From Bisporella sp. PMI_857 (taxonomy: Eukaryota > Ascomycota > Leotiomycetes > Helotiales > Helotiaceae): 64,000 bases of DNA. Below are positions 12,388 through 24,043 of the stretch, piece by piece. The notes below the pieces were generated by a model. That model was not told where the DNA came from, made no database searches, and saw nothing but the letters and a program-made list of their open reading frames with translations. Position 1 is the first letter of the stretch, and every line of letters starts with the position of its first letter. Both the position numbers and the translations under genes were made by a program. The stretch covers positions 372,001 to 436,000 of the forward strand of contig JAJSPD010000003.1 in NCBI GenBank assembly GCA_021307315.1. The letters run 5' to 3'.

Positions 12388-12733
12388 ATGGTGTCCACAT
12401 ATCTTATTGTTTCTGCTGTTATCGCGATTATCGCCGTTGCTCTGGGAGTTGCATATACAACTGGTGCTGCAGACCCATTGATTGAAAAGATCGGCATCTT
12501 TTTCTTCAAGGCGAAAGCAGAGGCTGAAGCGAAGAAACTTCAGGCTCAAGGATTGAAAGAAGGGGAGGATTTCCTCAAGAGTAGGTCATCTCATGTTTCG
12601 GTTATTACATCTTTTATACATGCTGATTTGTGCGGTATCAGGTGATTTAAAGGGCAACCAACAGGCGGATCAAGTCAAAGAGAGATTAGGTAACCTTGGT
12701 GGTGGTCTTGGTGACTTGAAGAAGCCTTTCTAA
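12388..12733 (+). CDS. Small membrane-anchored protein, 94 aa
   Basis: Two exons (12388-12580 and 12642-12733) joined across a 61-bp intron give 94 aa. Residues 5-25 form a hydrophobic helix (YLIVSAVIAIIAVALGVAY). A charged helix rich in Ala, Glu and Lys (KAKAEAEAKKLQAQG) follows, then GEDFLKSDLKGNQQADQV and a Gly-rich tail ending KKPF. I believe this is a small protein conserved in filamentous ascomycetes, but I know no function for it. The N-out or N-in topology cannot be told. The splice keeps the LKSDLKGN reading; without it the frame ends at once after the first exon. Confidence 0.7.
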
Positions 12734-13893
12734 ATGTAGTTTGCGGGTGTCGGACGGAGTCTGTGTAGCATTGAAGAGGTCTCAATAGTCGAACATGACG
12801 CATGACAAATACGACGGGGATGGTTTGGGTGTTTAAGATGAAGAAACATGTATTAATGGGTGTTGTATAGTGTTGTCTTGTGAGAAAGAAGGAAAAGTTG
12901 CCGGCGTTTGCTGATAAGAATACGGTTGATGTTTGGCGCTGTTTAATTGTTAAGGAACTCGATGCGCAGATTCTGTACGTTCAATAAAGTCTTCTTGATA
13001 ATGCTGTCTTGCGGCTTCGATACAGTTTTATTCACGCAAGGGAGAGGAGTGATTATCCCGTGAGGTTACACCAGGAGTGGAAACAAAGAAGGGATCGAAC
13101 AAAAAACATGTACCGAGGAGAGAGGCGGCACCCTGAATGGAAGCACACACACAGCAGATCTGAGCGCCAAGACCAACGCCACGACATAATTTTGCCACGG
13201 CCCAGCCCAGCCCAGCCCAGGAAAAAGCCATTGATTTAATTTATCTTGTTCCATAGTAGTCAGAGAAACTATTGTACAGGAGTAGTGTGTACCTTTTCCT
13301 AGAAATCTCCGAGCTCCAAGCACCCATCCACGTTTCTGGGTTTTCCCCTGTGCAAATCCTCAGGAGTAAATGAAGTAGATTCATGGACATCAATCCACAA
13401 CCCTCGGCTACACTGACTGTACACTGGATTACAATATATGCGCCAGCAAGAAAAAGAGTCATTGATAGGTTACGTCACCAAGGACGGATGTTCCGGGGGT
13501 CTGTTCGCTGTCTGTCTTTCTGTCACAATATTCGGCACAAGCGGGTCTGCTCGATTCATCATCATCATCATCAGCCTCGCCCAACTAATATAGAACTAGT
13601 CCAAAAAAAAAAGCCCTGCCCGTCTTTCCTTTTCCTTTCTCCTCAATAGCTCGATACCTGTGCGCATTCCCTCCTCTCTGCTTCCCCTCTCAATTGTACG
13701 ATTAGGCGACAATGAGGTTTCTTTCCATTGTTCCTTTATAATTAAATCTTTCACATAATACTACGAAGTTGGGTGAGATCCTTGTGTTCCCTGACATCGG
13801 CGGCGGTACGGCGTCATTTGGCGAGTTACCCCCGCCTTCCCGTAAAACAACAGGTCGAATCCGTCACTCTCTCAGCCCACGAGAGCTGCAAAC
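12734..13893. other. Intergenic with short tandem repeats
   Basis: Holds four perfect copies of CCCAG at 13201-13220 and an ATC triplet run near 13558-13572. The final part is probably the 5' leader of the SYLF gene. No supported gene. Confidence 0.5.
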
Positions 13894-16033
13894 ATGCAGA
13901 AAGTGACGGCTATTCTGCCGTCGTGGGATAAGACAAAGACAAGCTCGAAGGCTGGCTTCGACAAAGGATGGAAACTTTTAGGTAAGTTACTCCTGCCGCA
14001 GAACCTCGGGAAGGCTGGGAATTGACAATGCGCAGATAAGATAGGTACACCAGTCAACAGACTCTCGAACAAGGTTGGATCCGAAGCCTTTTGGCCGACA
14101 TCCTTAGATAAGGAAAGCGACAAGGCGGCGAGGATCCTAAAGTCATTCTGTAGTATGTATTCTCGCGAGCTTAGTGGGAACAATGTGGGCTGATTAATGT
14201 GGCAGAGGATGGTTTCTATACTGAAGAGGATCGCCCCACTAGCCTGGAAGGTCCGAGTCCGAAAACTAAACAGCGAGTTCTAAAGAAGATTCCAGAGAAG
14301 GTTATACAAGATGCGGTTGGTTTGGCAATATTTACTACTATGCGGACAGGTCTTTGGATCTCGGGTGCTGGTGGATCTGGTGTCTTAATTGCGAGAAAAG
14401 AGGACGGTTCATGGTCCCCTCCATCCGGTATAATGTTACACACTGCGGGTCTGGGGTTCTTGGTTGGGGTTGACATCTACGATTGCGTGGTCGTCATTAA
14501 TAATCGCAAGGCTCTTGATGCCTTCACCAAGATCCGAGCTACCCTAGGAGGTGAGATCTCCGCAGTCGCTGGACCAGTGGGCATAGGTGGAGTTTTAGAG
14601 AACGATGGAAAGTGGAAACAGGCGAAGTCAGTAGTATTTCTCCCAGTAATGTGTCAGGCTAACGAAGAACCAGTCGGCCGGTTTTTACCTATCTAAAATC
14701 GCGAGGTTTCTACGCAGGCGTCCAAGTTGATGGCACTGTTATTATTGAGCGAACAGACGAAAATGAACGATTTTATGGTGAGAGAATTGGCGTGGCAGAT
14801 ATTCTGGCTGGAAAGGCACGACATCCTCCGTACTCCATCAAACTGTTGATGGAGACGGTCAAAGCGGCGGAAGGAAATAGTAATGTCGATCAAGGAATGT
14901 TACAATCGTTGGACGATATGCCTGCCCCCGCAGATAATGAGCTGTCAACTCCAACAATCGACACGCCTGTATTTGGAGTTCCTGAGCCAGATGATCCTGA
15001 TCCATTCGGGGTGCTCGCTTTGCAAAAAGCGGGATTGGAGATTCGAGAAGCCGGCACAGGCGAGAGACCTTTGAGCTCACAGTTCGACTTCAATCCAAGC
15101 CCCACAAGTCCTGTATATGGCAAGTTTCACCGCCTGAGTATGGATACCTTAGCGACAAGGAGTGGCCGAGAGAGTTACTTATCAACCAGGAGCATCCGCA
15201 CAAGGGCTAGCATGGATCGAGGCACACAAACAGACACAGCTGAAATGGGCACACAGACGGACGAGGTCATCACTCCAATTACTAGTCCAACCCATAGCAG
15301 TTTTGACCATACAAAAATCTCAGAGGAAAACGAAAAACAGGTGGTTCCTGAGCCAGAAGAGGTCGATTACACGAAGATCGACCTTGGTCCGTATACAGGT
15401 TGGAATAACAACAGCCAGGATTTCGACGGTACCACTGCAGTAAGCGAAAGCCCGCGAGAAAATGACATTGAGTCACATTCCGAGGATAAGGATACAAGCT
15501 ATCTGACGGAAGATGATCTTGATGACGAGGAAGAGCCAGTTGTTTTTGAGGTTGCTTCTTCACAAGCAACGGTGCTCACACCCCAAGTCATCAAGGCTCA
15601 CGGAGGTTTGGTAAATATTCCCAAGAGGCCACCACCCCCACCATTGCCTCCTCGTAATAGCGCTAGATCAAGCAAGATTATGATCGACCAGGCCAGCGGA
15701 AAGAGCCCAACGAAGGGAGGGTTTGAAGAGGTTGATGTGCACGGTGTAGAACGAAAGAGCGAGGACAGCAAGAGGAGCCACCAGCTCGAGCAGGCAAGCT
15801 CAATGGTCGATATAGAAAAAAATACTCCCCGATCAGAATCACTTAAGGGTCTCGGCATTTCAATGCCCAGAATTGATTCACCAATGGAAGAGGCGATGCC
15901 AAAGACAGATGACGAACCCGCAAAGAAGGCAAACGAGGACGTGAAGCCTGTAATCACCTTTAAGCCAGACGTAGAGGAAGAAACCTTTCATAGTCTCCCA
16001 GAAACGCATATAGAGACTCTGCAGGCAAAGTAG
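13894..16033 (+). CDS. SYLF (Ysc84/Lsb3-type) actin- and lipid-binding domain protein
   Basis: Four exons (13894-13981, 14036-14152, 14206-14626, 14674-16033) give 661 aa. The SYLF domain covers about residues 45-265. It is recognised by the AARILKSF start, IPEKVIQDAVGLAIFTTMRTG, SGVLIARKEDGSWSPPSGI, an AGPVGIGG turn, and TYLKSRGFYAGVQVDG. In yeast such proteins (Ysc84, Lsb3) bind actin and phosphoinositides at endocytic patches. The C-terminal 400 residues are disordered, acidic and Ser/Thr-rich, with a PPPPPLPPRN motif that could bind SH3 domains. No SH3 domain is present here, unlike yeast Ysc84. The third intron uses the donor GTCAGT and a GCTAAC branch site, restoring the conserved NRPVFTYL junction. 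Confidence 0.88.
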
Positions 16034-16599
16034 AAAGGATAATCATTCATGAGGCATGACTTAATTTTCAGATTTTATGTGGCGAACGGTTGGGATGGCT
16101 GGGTTTTGGGCACAGTCCAGCTGGAACGCTTCGGAATGGCGTTGGTTGGAAGATCTGAAATGAAGGTCTGTGATGGATGGGCGGACGACCTAGGGTTGGG
16201 TTGCTGAGCGGCATATACTCTTTAAATGTAATTTGTTGTTTGGCAATGAGAAATGGTTGTGACCGGATGTCTAGGGTTGACGTTCCATTGTTGGTTACAA
16301 TTCGGGTTGCAATATCTTGTTATCACCCAAAGCTTCGAGTATAGAAAGTAGTGTTCAATGACATTTTCCACTTCGAGGTATTCTTCAACCTTTCTCGAGC
16401 ATCGCCATATCTTCACGATAGTTTCCGTCCCTATCTCAATCTAGATACCAAAAAATGGCTGCATTCCATGTCACGACTCCACATCAAACTATTAGAGAAT
16501 GTTGTGTTGTTAAGTCCGAAATGGAACTCTAAAGACCAATCCCTCCTGGCTCTAACTCATTGCCTTTCACCTCGCACTTGAAATCCTTGCTTCTCTAAT
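16034..16599. other. Intergenic, 3' ends of converging genes
   Basis: Space between the SYLF gene and the decayed ankyrin/STAND-type gene, which converge. No supported feature. Confidence 0.4.
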
Positions 16600-19209
16600 C
16601 TAGTTCAAGTATAAAATGACTGGAGGGATGTCGGCCAACAAGTTGAAATCCCAGCAATGCCAACACAATATAATTTCCAATTCATCTATACCCTCATCTT
16701 CCAGACAGGTATTTTGCATTCCAGCTACGTCAGGTTCCTCTGAATTCCCATTGCATACCTCACTCCTTTCTTGATCACTTGCCTTTTGAAAGCTTTTATC
16801 CTCATAGTTGTAGCCCTCATACAGTTTCGCAAGCTTATCATCCTTTTTCGGTTGCCCATTTGCGTCCACTACTGAAGCGTCAACCACTATCTCAGAGTCG
16901 TTATAGCCACCTGATTTAATCCGCTCCAGGGTATCCAGCCAGAACAGTTCCACTACGCAATTACAGTACAATATATCGCTACACTTCATACAAGAATCAT
17001 TCTGATCCAAGCTGCAAAGCTCAAAGTCGAAACGGAAAAGCTCTAACAAAGTCTTTTCCACCCAACCGGTCTTTATCAAGACATCCGTTTCCATTTTGTT
17101 CTTCACGAATATTCTGAAGTCCACCGCAGCTGCTCTCGATGATTTCCTCCACTTGAAAAAAGCATTGGAGGACATCATAGCCAGAGAAGTTGGAGTTTCG
17201 TCCTGCAAGCTATACTCGTCGTCCTGGCTAACCAGATGGAGGTTTGCACCATTTCTGATAAGGTCGGCCGTGAAAAGGGAGCAATTCACAACAGATTTAT
17301 GAAGCACAGCAAATCCTCCGGTATACTCTAAAGCATCAATTAAGCCTCTTGTTGATTCCAGGAACGAACTTATGAATTCTGAAGGACAGTTCTCAAAAGA
17401 AAGAAGGGATTTTGAAAAAAAAAGTCTATTTGCTTGGACTGGTCCAGATATTTCTTGAAGTCCGGGTACAGCAATTCAACTGCCACCATGAATATTTCTC
17501 CATTTGAGAAATAACTAAAACACAAATCAAGAAAGCACAAAAGCGTAAACCAACCAATATTGTCTGGCTCTGTTAGATCCCAATAGTTACTAAAGAAGCG
17601 AAGCGTAGCCAATTTGGCAGCTGGTGCAGTACAATTCGTGGCGCGAACAATGTAAAAAAGCGGGGTTCTGTAATGAAAAAAGTGTATTAGCATTAGATTA
17701 ATTATACAAATATATCTAAAGCTATTAACTAAAAGCAACTCAGTCAAATACGCGTCTGAAACATATGTGGCTATCGTTGAGATTAGTATTCCAAAAGCAG
17801 ATAGGAAGTCATTGACACTAGATATTTCTCTAAAATACCTACTTCGCATAACCTGGCTTATATTTTAGATGTGATGTAGCGTCCGGATCAGCACCTGCTT
17901 TAAGGGAGAATTTTGCAAAGCTTTGCATTATATGTTCGAGCTGCAACCTTGTATAGTCCAATGATTCGAATAGTATAAAATTGCGAAAAAAAAAGTTATA
18001 TAGGCTTACATAAAGTGGCGTTTCCCCGGCTGTTAGCGTCCCATAATAAAACGCTACCACCTCCTAAAGGAAATTGGGCTCTTTCGATGTTACCAATATG
18101 AATGAAATCAAAGATTAATGAGTCATATGGGACGGGGCGAAAAAACACTAATTGTATACTGCCACTTTTGAGAAACAGTCGAGGTTGTGAAATCGAACTT
18201 ATGATTTAGGCCTAGTTTAATAAACCACCATATGGATATGCATAATAAGTAGAGTCATATTCCGGCATAAATTGTAAATCTGGTAGTGCGCTTGTATAGT
18301 CGTAATATACTTTTAAATCAGAATAAATCGTAGAGAAAATGCCGTGGAAACTAGTATATTGTCCTTGAACAAGACATCGCAAACCGTTTGTCCTTTGCAC
18401 GGTGCCCGTTTGTTGGCTGGCGCTGTTAGAACCACATCTTTTGTAAAGCCTCTCAACCTCGAGGTTACCAGGGAAAGCTTCTAGTACATGCTGAAAAGTT
18501 GGAAACGTTCCCATTTCAAACTTTGCTCGATAGATGAGATTTTGAATTGAACTTGCTATATTACTAGTGTCGAAAAGATTCTTGATGCGGAAAGCTGAAA
18601 TGTAATTGCCAAAACTCGACCTAGTTGTTGGCGCTATTATACCAAAATTTAAATACCAATGCAGCCACAAGTAATTAATTGCCTGGAGAATAGATAACAG
18701 GCTTTGTTGGTAGGATTTGTATCGTATGCGCGTTGTTTGGCTGTGTTATCATTAGCATTGCCAACTTGTAAAAGAAGTACCCGTATTTATACATCGTCAG
18801 ACTTTTCTGCGCTAATATCAATGCAAAAGTTGTTTCTTGAAAAGCAGCCCGAAGTTTCTCAATCTTTTTCCTTTTGTAGACTGCTTTAAAAGCACTCCAT
18901 TTGCGAGATCGTCGATTTGCCAATACAAACCCAGGTTCGAACGAATGGATAATGTTCGTAAGAACTCTGATCTGATCCATGCAACTCTTAAGTAGCTCAG
19001 TAGTCGGTGTGTCTCGACTATATTGTTGTTCGCGAGCTTCGACCCTTTCTAAGACCATGGAAAGCAGCCTTAGCCCCTTGGTGACACCTCTGATATTTTC
19101 GGCGGTCTCCTAAATTGACTCCCAGAAGTTGAACTCTAGTGCTCTGGGCAAGCTGCGCAGCAACAGATACAACCGCGATAATGCTCGCTGCTACAGAGAG
19201 GCTATCCAT
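16600..19209 (-). pseudogene. Decayed NLR-like gene: fungal STAND N-terminal domain plus ankyrin-type region
   Basis: Fragments in several frames line up as one fungal ankyrin/STAND-type protein. The start MDSLSVAASIIAVV is the usual N-terminal helix of these proteins. The next helices (FNFWESI, then RGVTKGLRLLSMVLERVEA) are in another frame and interrupted by a TAG at 19110-19112. The coiled region continues to 18675, then the frame shifts again into 18670-18212. Further pieces at 18060-17839 (AGADPDA, an ankyrin signature), 17849-17370 (DNIGWFTLL) and 17307-16600 (HKSVVNCSLFTADLIRNGANLHLV; ETPTSLAMMSS) belong to the ankyrin and C-terminal parts. The Cys-rich stretch often found after the N-terminal domain in this family seems missing. 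No NACHT P-loop is seen. Some breaks could be unrecognised introns, but at least one frameshift and one stop fall inside a conserved helix. Confidence 0.6.
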
Positions 19210-20038
19210 GACATAAAATGGGGCTATTTCTAGTCCCAGTGCTTGAGATTAAAGCAATCTTGAAGAGACTGCATTCGTCGATATCCTGCGGCGTCATGAA
19301 GGCAGCACTAAAGATCTACAGATTTTGGTTGTTGCCACAATATTGGTCTAATAGAAGTAGTAGATCGTTCACAGTCATGTTCGCGTTAGATAAATCGTCT
19401 AAGAGGCTGACGATGCTTTTTTCGAGCATTATTGAGATGGGCTTGAATAAAACGGTGATGTTTGAATGTGTATACCTGCCACTTGCTAGTGCGGAGCGTC
19501 CCTGGCAAGGCAGATTCAAAGGCACATATTTTAGCTCTCGGAGAACCGAGTTCAGGGTTAGAGTCTTGCCCCTGTATTCCTAGGCTTTTATCGATCAAAT
19601 TCTCGCATTCGCACTCGGAATAATTCCAGTTCCATCTGTATCCTCGCCATATCCAGCACCATTCTTACTCTAGCTCAATGGCATGTTAGTGGCTTGGGAA
19701 CATTTTCTGGCAGTTTCTAAACGCTATCAAGACTTAGAAGGCTATTGTGGGTGTTAACGCATAGAAATCCTGATTTCAATAACGGTAGAGTTTCCATTGT
19801 CTTGAAGTGAACGGATGCGGTTCGCGTTCATACAAATTGAATGTTTGAAGTGCGCACTCAGAAATAGATTGGATGTCGTCAACCGTCAACATATGTAAGG
19901 CACCAATTAATGTAGAAGTTTCATTTTAACAAGCCAATCGTACATAATTCGCACCACGCTATAAAACTAATTCCTCTGTCAATAAGCCACCTAAATATAT
20001 ATCACTCGTGTCTCTATGCTTTGGCATCTACGCTAAGC
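19210..20038. other. Intergenic upstream of the NLR-like relic
   Basis: About 830 bp between the 5' end of the relic and the 3' end of the papain-like gene. Short antisense frames only; nothing supported. Confidence 0.4.
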
Positions 20039-20754
20039 TTAATTTGTCCCATCTTCCATCTCCTCATCCTGCGGTTCTTCTTCTGCTGGCTCATTCATCT
20101 CTACCTCCTTTGGACTCCTACTATCCCCTCCATCTCCGCCTTCACTTTCACCTGCACCACTCCCTTCTGTTGGAGCCTCAGTAACAGCATGCTCACTAAT
20201 AGAAAATACATAAACAATCTGAGCCTCGATCTGATCGGCATCTCCACCCACGATTGTCTGGACTGGATCAGGCTGATAATCACGAAACTCGCCATGCTCC
20301 AAGACGACGCAGTGTCCCGTGCCGTCTGTTCGTCGAAAGAGAACTCCCCACATAGTGACGGGCGAGTTTTCAGCGTAGGTGCGGAACTTGAACTCGGCTG
20401 CGTTTTCCACTTTATAGGTGCTAAAACCGAATTAATATCAGCGAACTGCGCATTTCTCAACCGTGGCCGAATACTCAGTAGAGCTTACAAAATTTGCTTC
20501 CCCGTCTCATTCAACATTTGTGCTACTTTCTCAATAGTGGGCTGATCTGATGCAGTATTGGGCTGCATTTGTTCTGTTTCTGTGAGGTAGTCGTTCAGCG
20601 ATTTTCCCAGCAGGTGTGCGATAGATAAGTAGACGCAGTTGTTATTTAAGCCGTATTCATTAGGATGGCTTAGCGCCAAACTAGCGAACCTCGTACAGAG
20701 ACTGTCAACTGTGTCATAGATGATCTCCAGGGCTTGCTGGGTGCTGTCTGCCAT
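20039..20754 (-). CDS. Putative papain-like fold protein with acidic tail, 215 aa
   Basis: Two exons (20754-20489 and 20420-20039) around a 68-bp intron give 215 aa. I know no named family. What can be seen: NNNCVYLSIAHLLG puts Cys40 at the start of a predicted helix, GTGHCVVLEHG puts His125 on a strand, and FRDYQPD supplies Asp136 and Gln138. This order and spacing (Cys at a helix start, then His on a strand, then Asp-x-Gln) is that of papain-like enzymes, including the deamidase and peptidase domains of bacterial polymorphic toxins. The last 50 residues are acidic, rich in Glu, Gly, Ser and Pro, and look disordered. There is no signal peptide. It lies between an NLR-like relic and a divergent partner gene. 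The gene model is good; the fold is inference. Confidence 0.6.
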
Positions 20755-21770
20755 CTTGAACTATTTTGGAGAAGGACTCGAGTTTGATTCTGATTAGATT
20801 TAGTGGGTGAGTGGTGCTTGCTGGACAGAAGTAAAAGGAGGGAACAGCCTCTTTTTATATTCAGAACCTGTTTTCCGCAAGCGGAGACTTATCTCCACTG
20901 CATTAGATTTAGGAGCATGGACAATGCTCGAGTCTCAAATATTTCTCATGTCGATGTAGCCTTCCAAACAAGGATGGACATCAGCTTTTCAGCTCGGAGG
21001 GGTCGAAAACAGCTGTCACAACCTCGCGTCCTGATCAGCTTTCCAGTTTCTGGCACGCCAAGAAATGGATCATATCACTGAAACTCCATACGCTTTTCAA
21101 AACACTTATCTTCCAGTTCATACAGTACTCCTAATATGTTGCTTTCCTAATTCAACATTTAGTGCTCACTGCCCAGATGCACATCGTTAAGCCCTACGGC
21201 TCATCCATTGCTGACTGATGACGCCAAGACCTTGGTAATACCCGAGCCGAATAACGATTCAACTATGCAGGAAACCCGAGCATTACCCCAAGTGAAGTAA
21301 GAAAATAAGCTGTGGCGCACCACAAGATCGATGTTACCATAAATTGGCCAGTAGATAGAGCCTTGGATCTGCTACAAATCTTAGTAGAGTGAGCCGATGC
21401 GACTGTGATAAAAGGATAAGCGGGGGAGAGGGGTTATTGGATAGCTTTTAGCTTGAGGTTCTGGATCCTAATCCAGGCAATGGCCATCAAACTGCATGCT
21501 TATCCTGCAAGGCTTAAGTAATAAGCCTTGATAACTTAATGTGGAGATTTAATGAATAGAACTATATGTATAATTTCACACCACTCAGCTGATTGTCGAG
21601 CTGAAATTCAAAACAAAGGGTTTCTAATGCAGGCAGCTGCGGGCAGTTTATAAAGGGGAGTGGTCCTCCCTCACATCAGCCAAATTGCGTGGTCGGGAGC
21701 ATATTTTCTTGCAAAATTTGAGACAATAGAATACTAGCCCAAGGAATTTAACACTGTAACTGAAACCATA
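20755..21770. other. Shared divergent promoter region
   Basis: About 1 kb between the start codons of two divergently transcribed genes with matching acidic-tail architecture. No supported gene inside it. It probably carries both promoters. Confidence 0.45.
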
Positions 21771-22510
21771 ATGGCTGCAGTGGTGATGAAAGGTTTGTGA
21801 GGCTATTCTATATCACTCGATCCCTCTACTGACACAATGAAGCAATTGGAGCGGGCGGAGTAGGAGATGCTGCCAATCAAGTCGTAGATGTCGCCCAAGC
21901 CGCGGGCAAAATAATGGACATCGTGCGCGACCAGACCGCCAAAGCCCACGAAGCTGCGCGGACCGCCGACAACGAATTCAACATCCGCAAAAATTTCTTA
22001 GACAATACGGTCAACGCCATCAAAGAAGCCACACTCGGACAATACAACATCGTTATCTGTACCGATCAGTCGGGCGACGATTTCCAGCAACTTACTGGGC
22101 AAATCATGGGATTGGATTTGGTGGATGTGGAGGTAGGGGATGGGAAAATTGTAAATTTCCAGGTCTATATTTTCAATACCGGAAAGTATTTAAGACGTGG
22201 AAAGTGGGAAAGGGATTCTTGGTGGTATTATGGCCAGAGCAATGTGTGGCACGATATAGCGATGCATGTTGATTTCGACAATGCTCAACCGAAGTTGAAT
22301 CCCGACGACATTGAGAAGCAGCAGGACAAGCAAGATGGAGAAGCTGAGACGACAGACGCCGTTAATGCTGCCACATCTGGTGGCGGAGATGAAAATGAAG
22401 GTACTAATGGCACAGACCAAAATAATGAAGACGCTGAACCACAGCCGGAGGCACCTGAAGAGCCCACAGAAGCGCCTGAAGAGCCTGCGGAAGAGCAGGA
22501 GCAGGAGTAG
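21771..22510 (+). CDS. Hypothetical acidic-tailed protein, 229 aa
   Basis: Two exons (21771-21792 and 21843-22510) around a 50-bp intron give 229 aa. The first exon encodes only MAAVVMK and one base of Ala8, so the real start would be missed without splicing. The N-terminus is a Gly/Ala-rich amphipathic segment (IGAGGVGDAANQVVDVAQAA), followed by a charged helix and a compact domain with YNIVICTD, IVNFQVYIFNTG and a WWYYGQSNVWHDIAMH aromatic cluster. The last 75 residues are strongly acidic with repeats of APEEP and PEEPTE type. No family is recognised and no signal peptide is seen. Divergent orientation with the papain-like gene and the shared tail composition suggest a functional pair, but this is inference. 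Confidence 0.6.
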
Positions 22511-24043
22511 AAGAGCTAGGATCACGGTGATGAGGACCAGAAGAACAAAAGCCAGGGATAAGCCAATTGTATTACTTCTATCCATTTTTTTGTAAGCCAG
22601 TATGCAGATCCCCTCCAATTCTACAACAATGGGATTCAATGTTAAATACTGCCTCTATCCTGCCCTTCATATTTTCTCCTTGTTTTCTCTCTCCTACAGG
22701 CGTCAGACTCTCTCAACTAGCCCTATGCCTCCCTCACCGTTCTAGACACTTCCATTGGCCGCGATTCCCTCTACTAGAAATTCTCGAAGCTTGCTCTCTC
22801 TTCGCTTCCCGCGGCCGGATCCACGAATCCAAAACATCATACCTATCATTGAAAACTCATCTTGCTATGATTCAATGCGTATCATCCCTTTACGGCTTCA
22901 ACTACTTCTGAGCAAGCGAGCAGAATATCGTGAGCAACCACAGGTGTGACATGAATATGGCACTAAGATAAACTCGCAAAATATAGCAGAACGAGCACTC
23001 AAATGAAGTAGTCTTTAAAGCAAGTACTGATATGATATCGAAGATGAGTGTTCAAGTATCGAATATAAGGTGCAAAAGCGTACTATCGGCACTCGATGAG
23101 CCGAGACATGATCATAATATATAAGATATACATATTTCTTCTATAACTAATTTAGAAGCTCTCGAATGCGATTGCTTAAGGTCATTAGCAGATGCGATGG
23201 GTTGCGCTGACTTCCTTCCAAATGACCCATTGGAAATACTTAAGCATATCGTGCGATGGAGTCTGGAAGTGGGCCAAGTCCTCAATAATTTTTTAGAATA
23301 ATTACCTTAAAGTCCCAGATACTTTACTCAAATAAAAACTGTCCATGTACACCGCAAATCTGTGTTTAAAATGGGAACAAAACGTGGGTGAATACAAAGA
23401 CCAATCAAGTTAGTTTGCGAATGTTTGTGATGGTAAAGGGTGCGGCACACTGAAGTGCCTCGCTTTCTATAATCAATATCTCAGGAGTAGCTTAAAATAA
23501 TAATCCCTAATATCTTATCATTGATGCTGTCAGCTTGCGTGACCGGAGACTGTGTCTCGCCCCTTTTATATCGTGGCTTGGCAGTCCCCTCGCTTAATGC
23601 CCCTTAACTCTGCATTTAACTTTATGCTACGAAGCACGGCGCGTTCACAACATCCATAAGCCAAGGCATGAAGTTCTAGATTTCGGAACGCACCCTAGTC
23701 GAACGGTGAAGCATTTATAAGGATTAATATCGTATGAAAAGGGAGTAGGTTTGGCTTCTAAATACATATCTGAATGACGGAGGTATGGATTTTTAGCAGT
23801 TGGGCTACTCTTTTTCAAGGTCGCTTGTAGCTCTAATCTATTCATGGCCGGCCTTATTAAATTTTTGGAGACCCCGCCGATGGTAGACCCAATAGCCAAC
23901 TAATAAGAGCTGCACTAAGAAGCAAATTCGACACTAGAGAGGCCCTCAACCTAATGTCTGGCTTATTTTTCCCACCACACATTTGTCCAAAGCAACAACC
24001 AGCCTCAAACACACACAAAATATCTTACAGACAAAACCTCGCT
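22511..24043. other. Intergenic, about 1.5 kb
   Basis: No supported gene. Frames of 60-114 codons at 22567-22949 and 23645-23899 show no family motif. AT-rich around 23000-23550. The end is the leader of the PTR2 gene. Confidence 0.45.

Noticed and set aside
22190..22639. 149-codon Leu-rich antisense frame
   Set aside because: Shadow of the acidic GAG/GAA-rich tail of the 229-aa gene.
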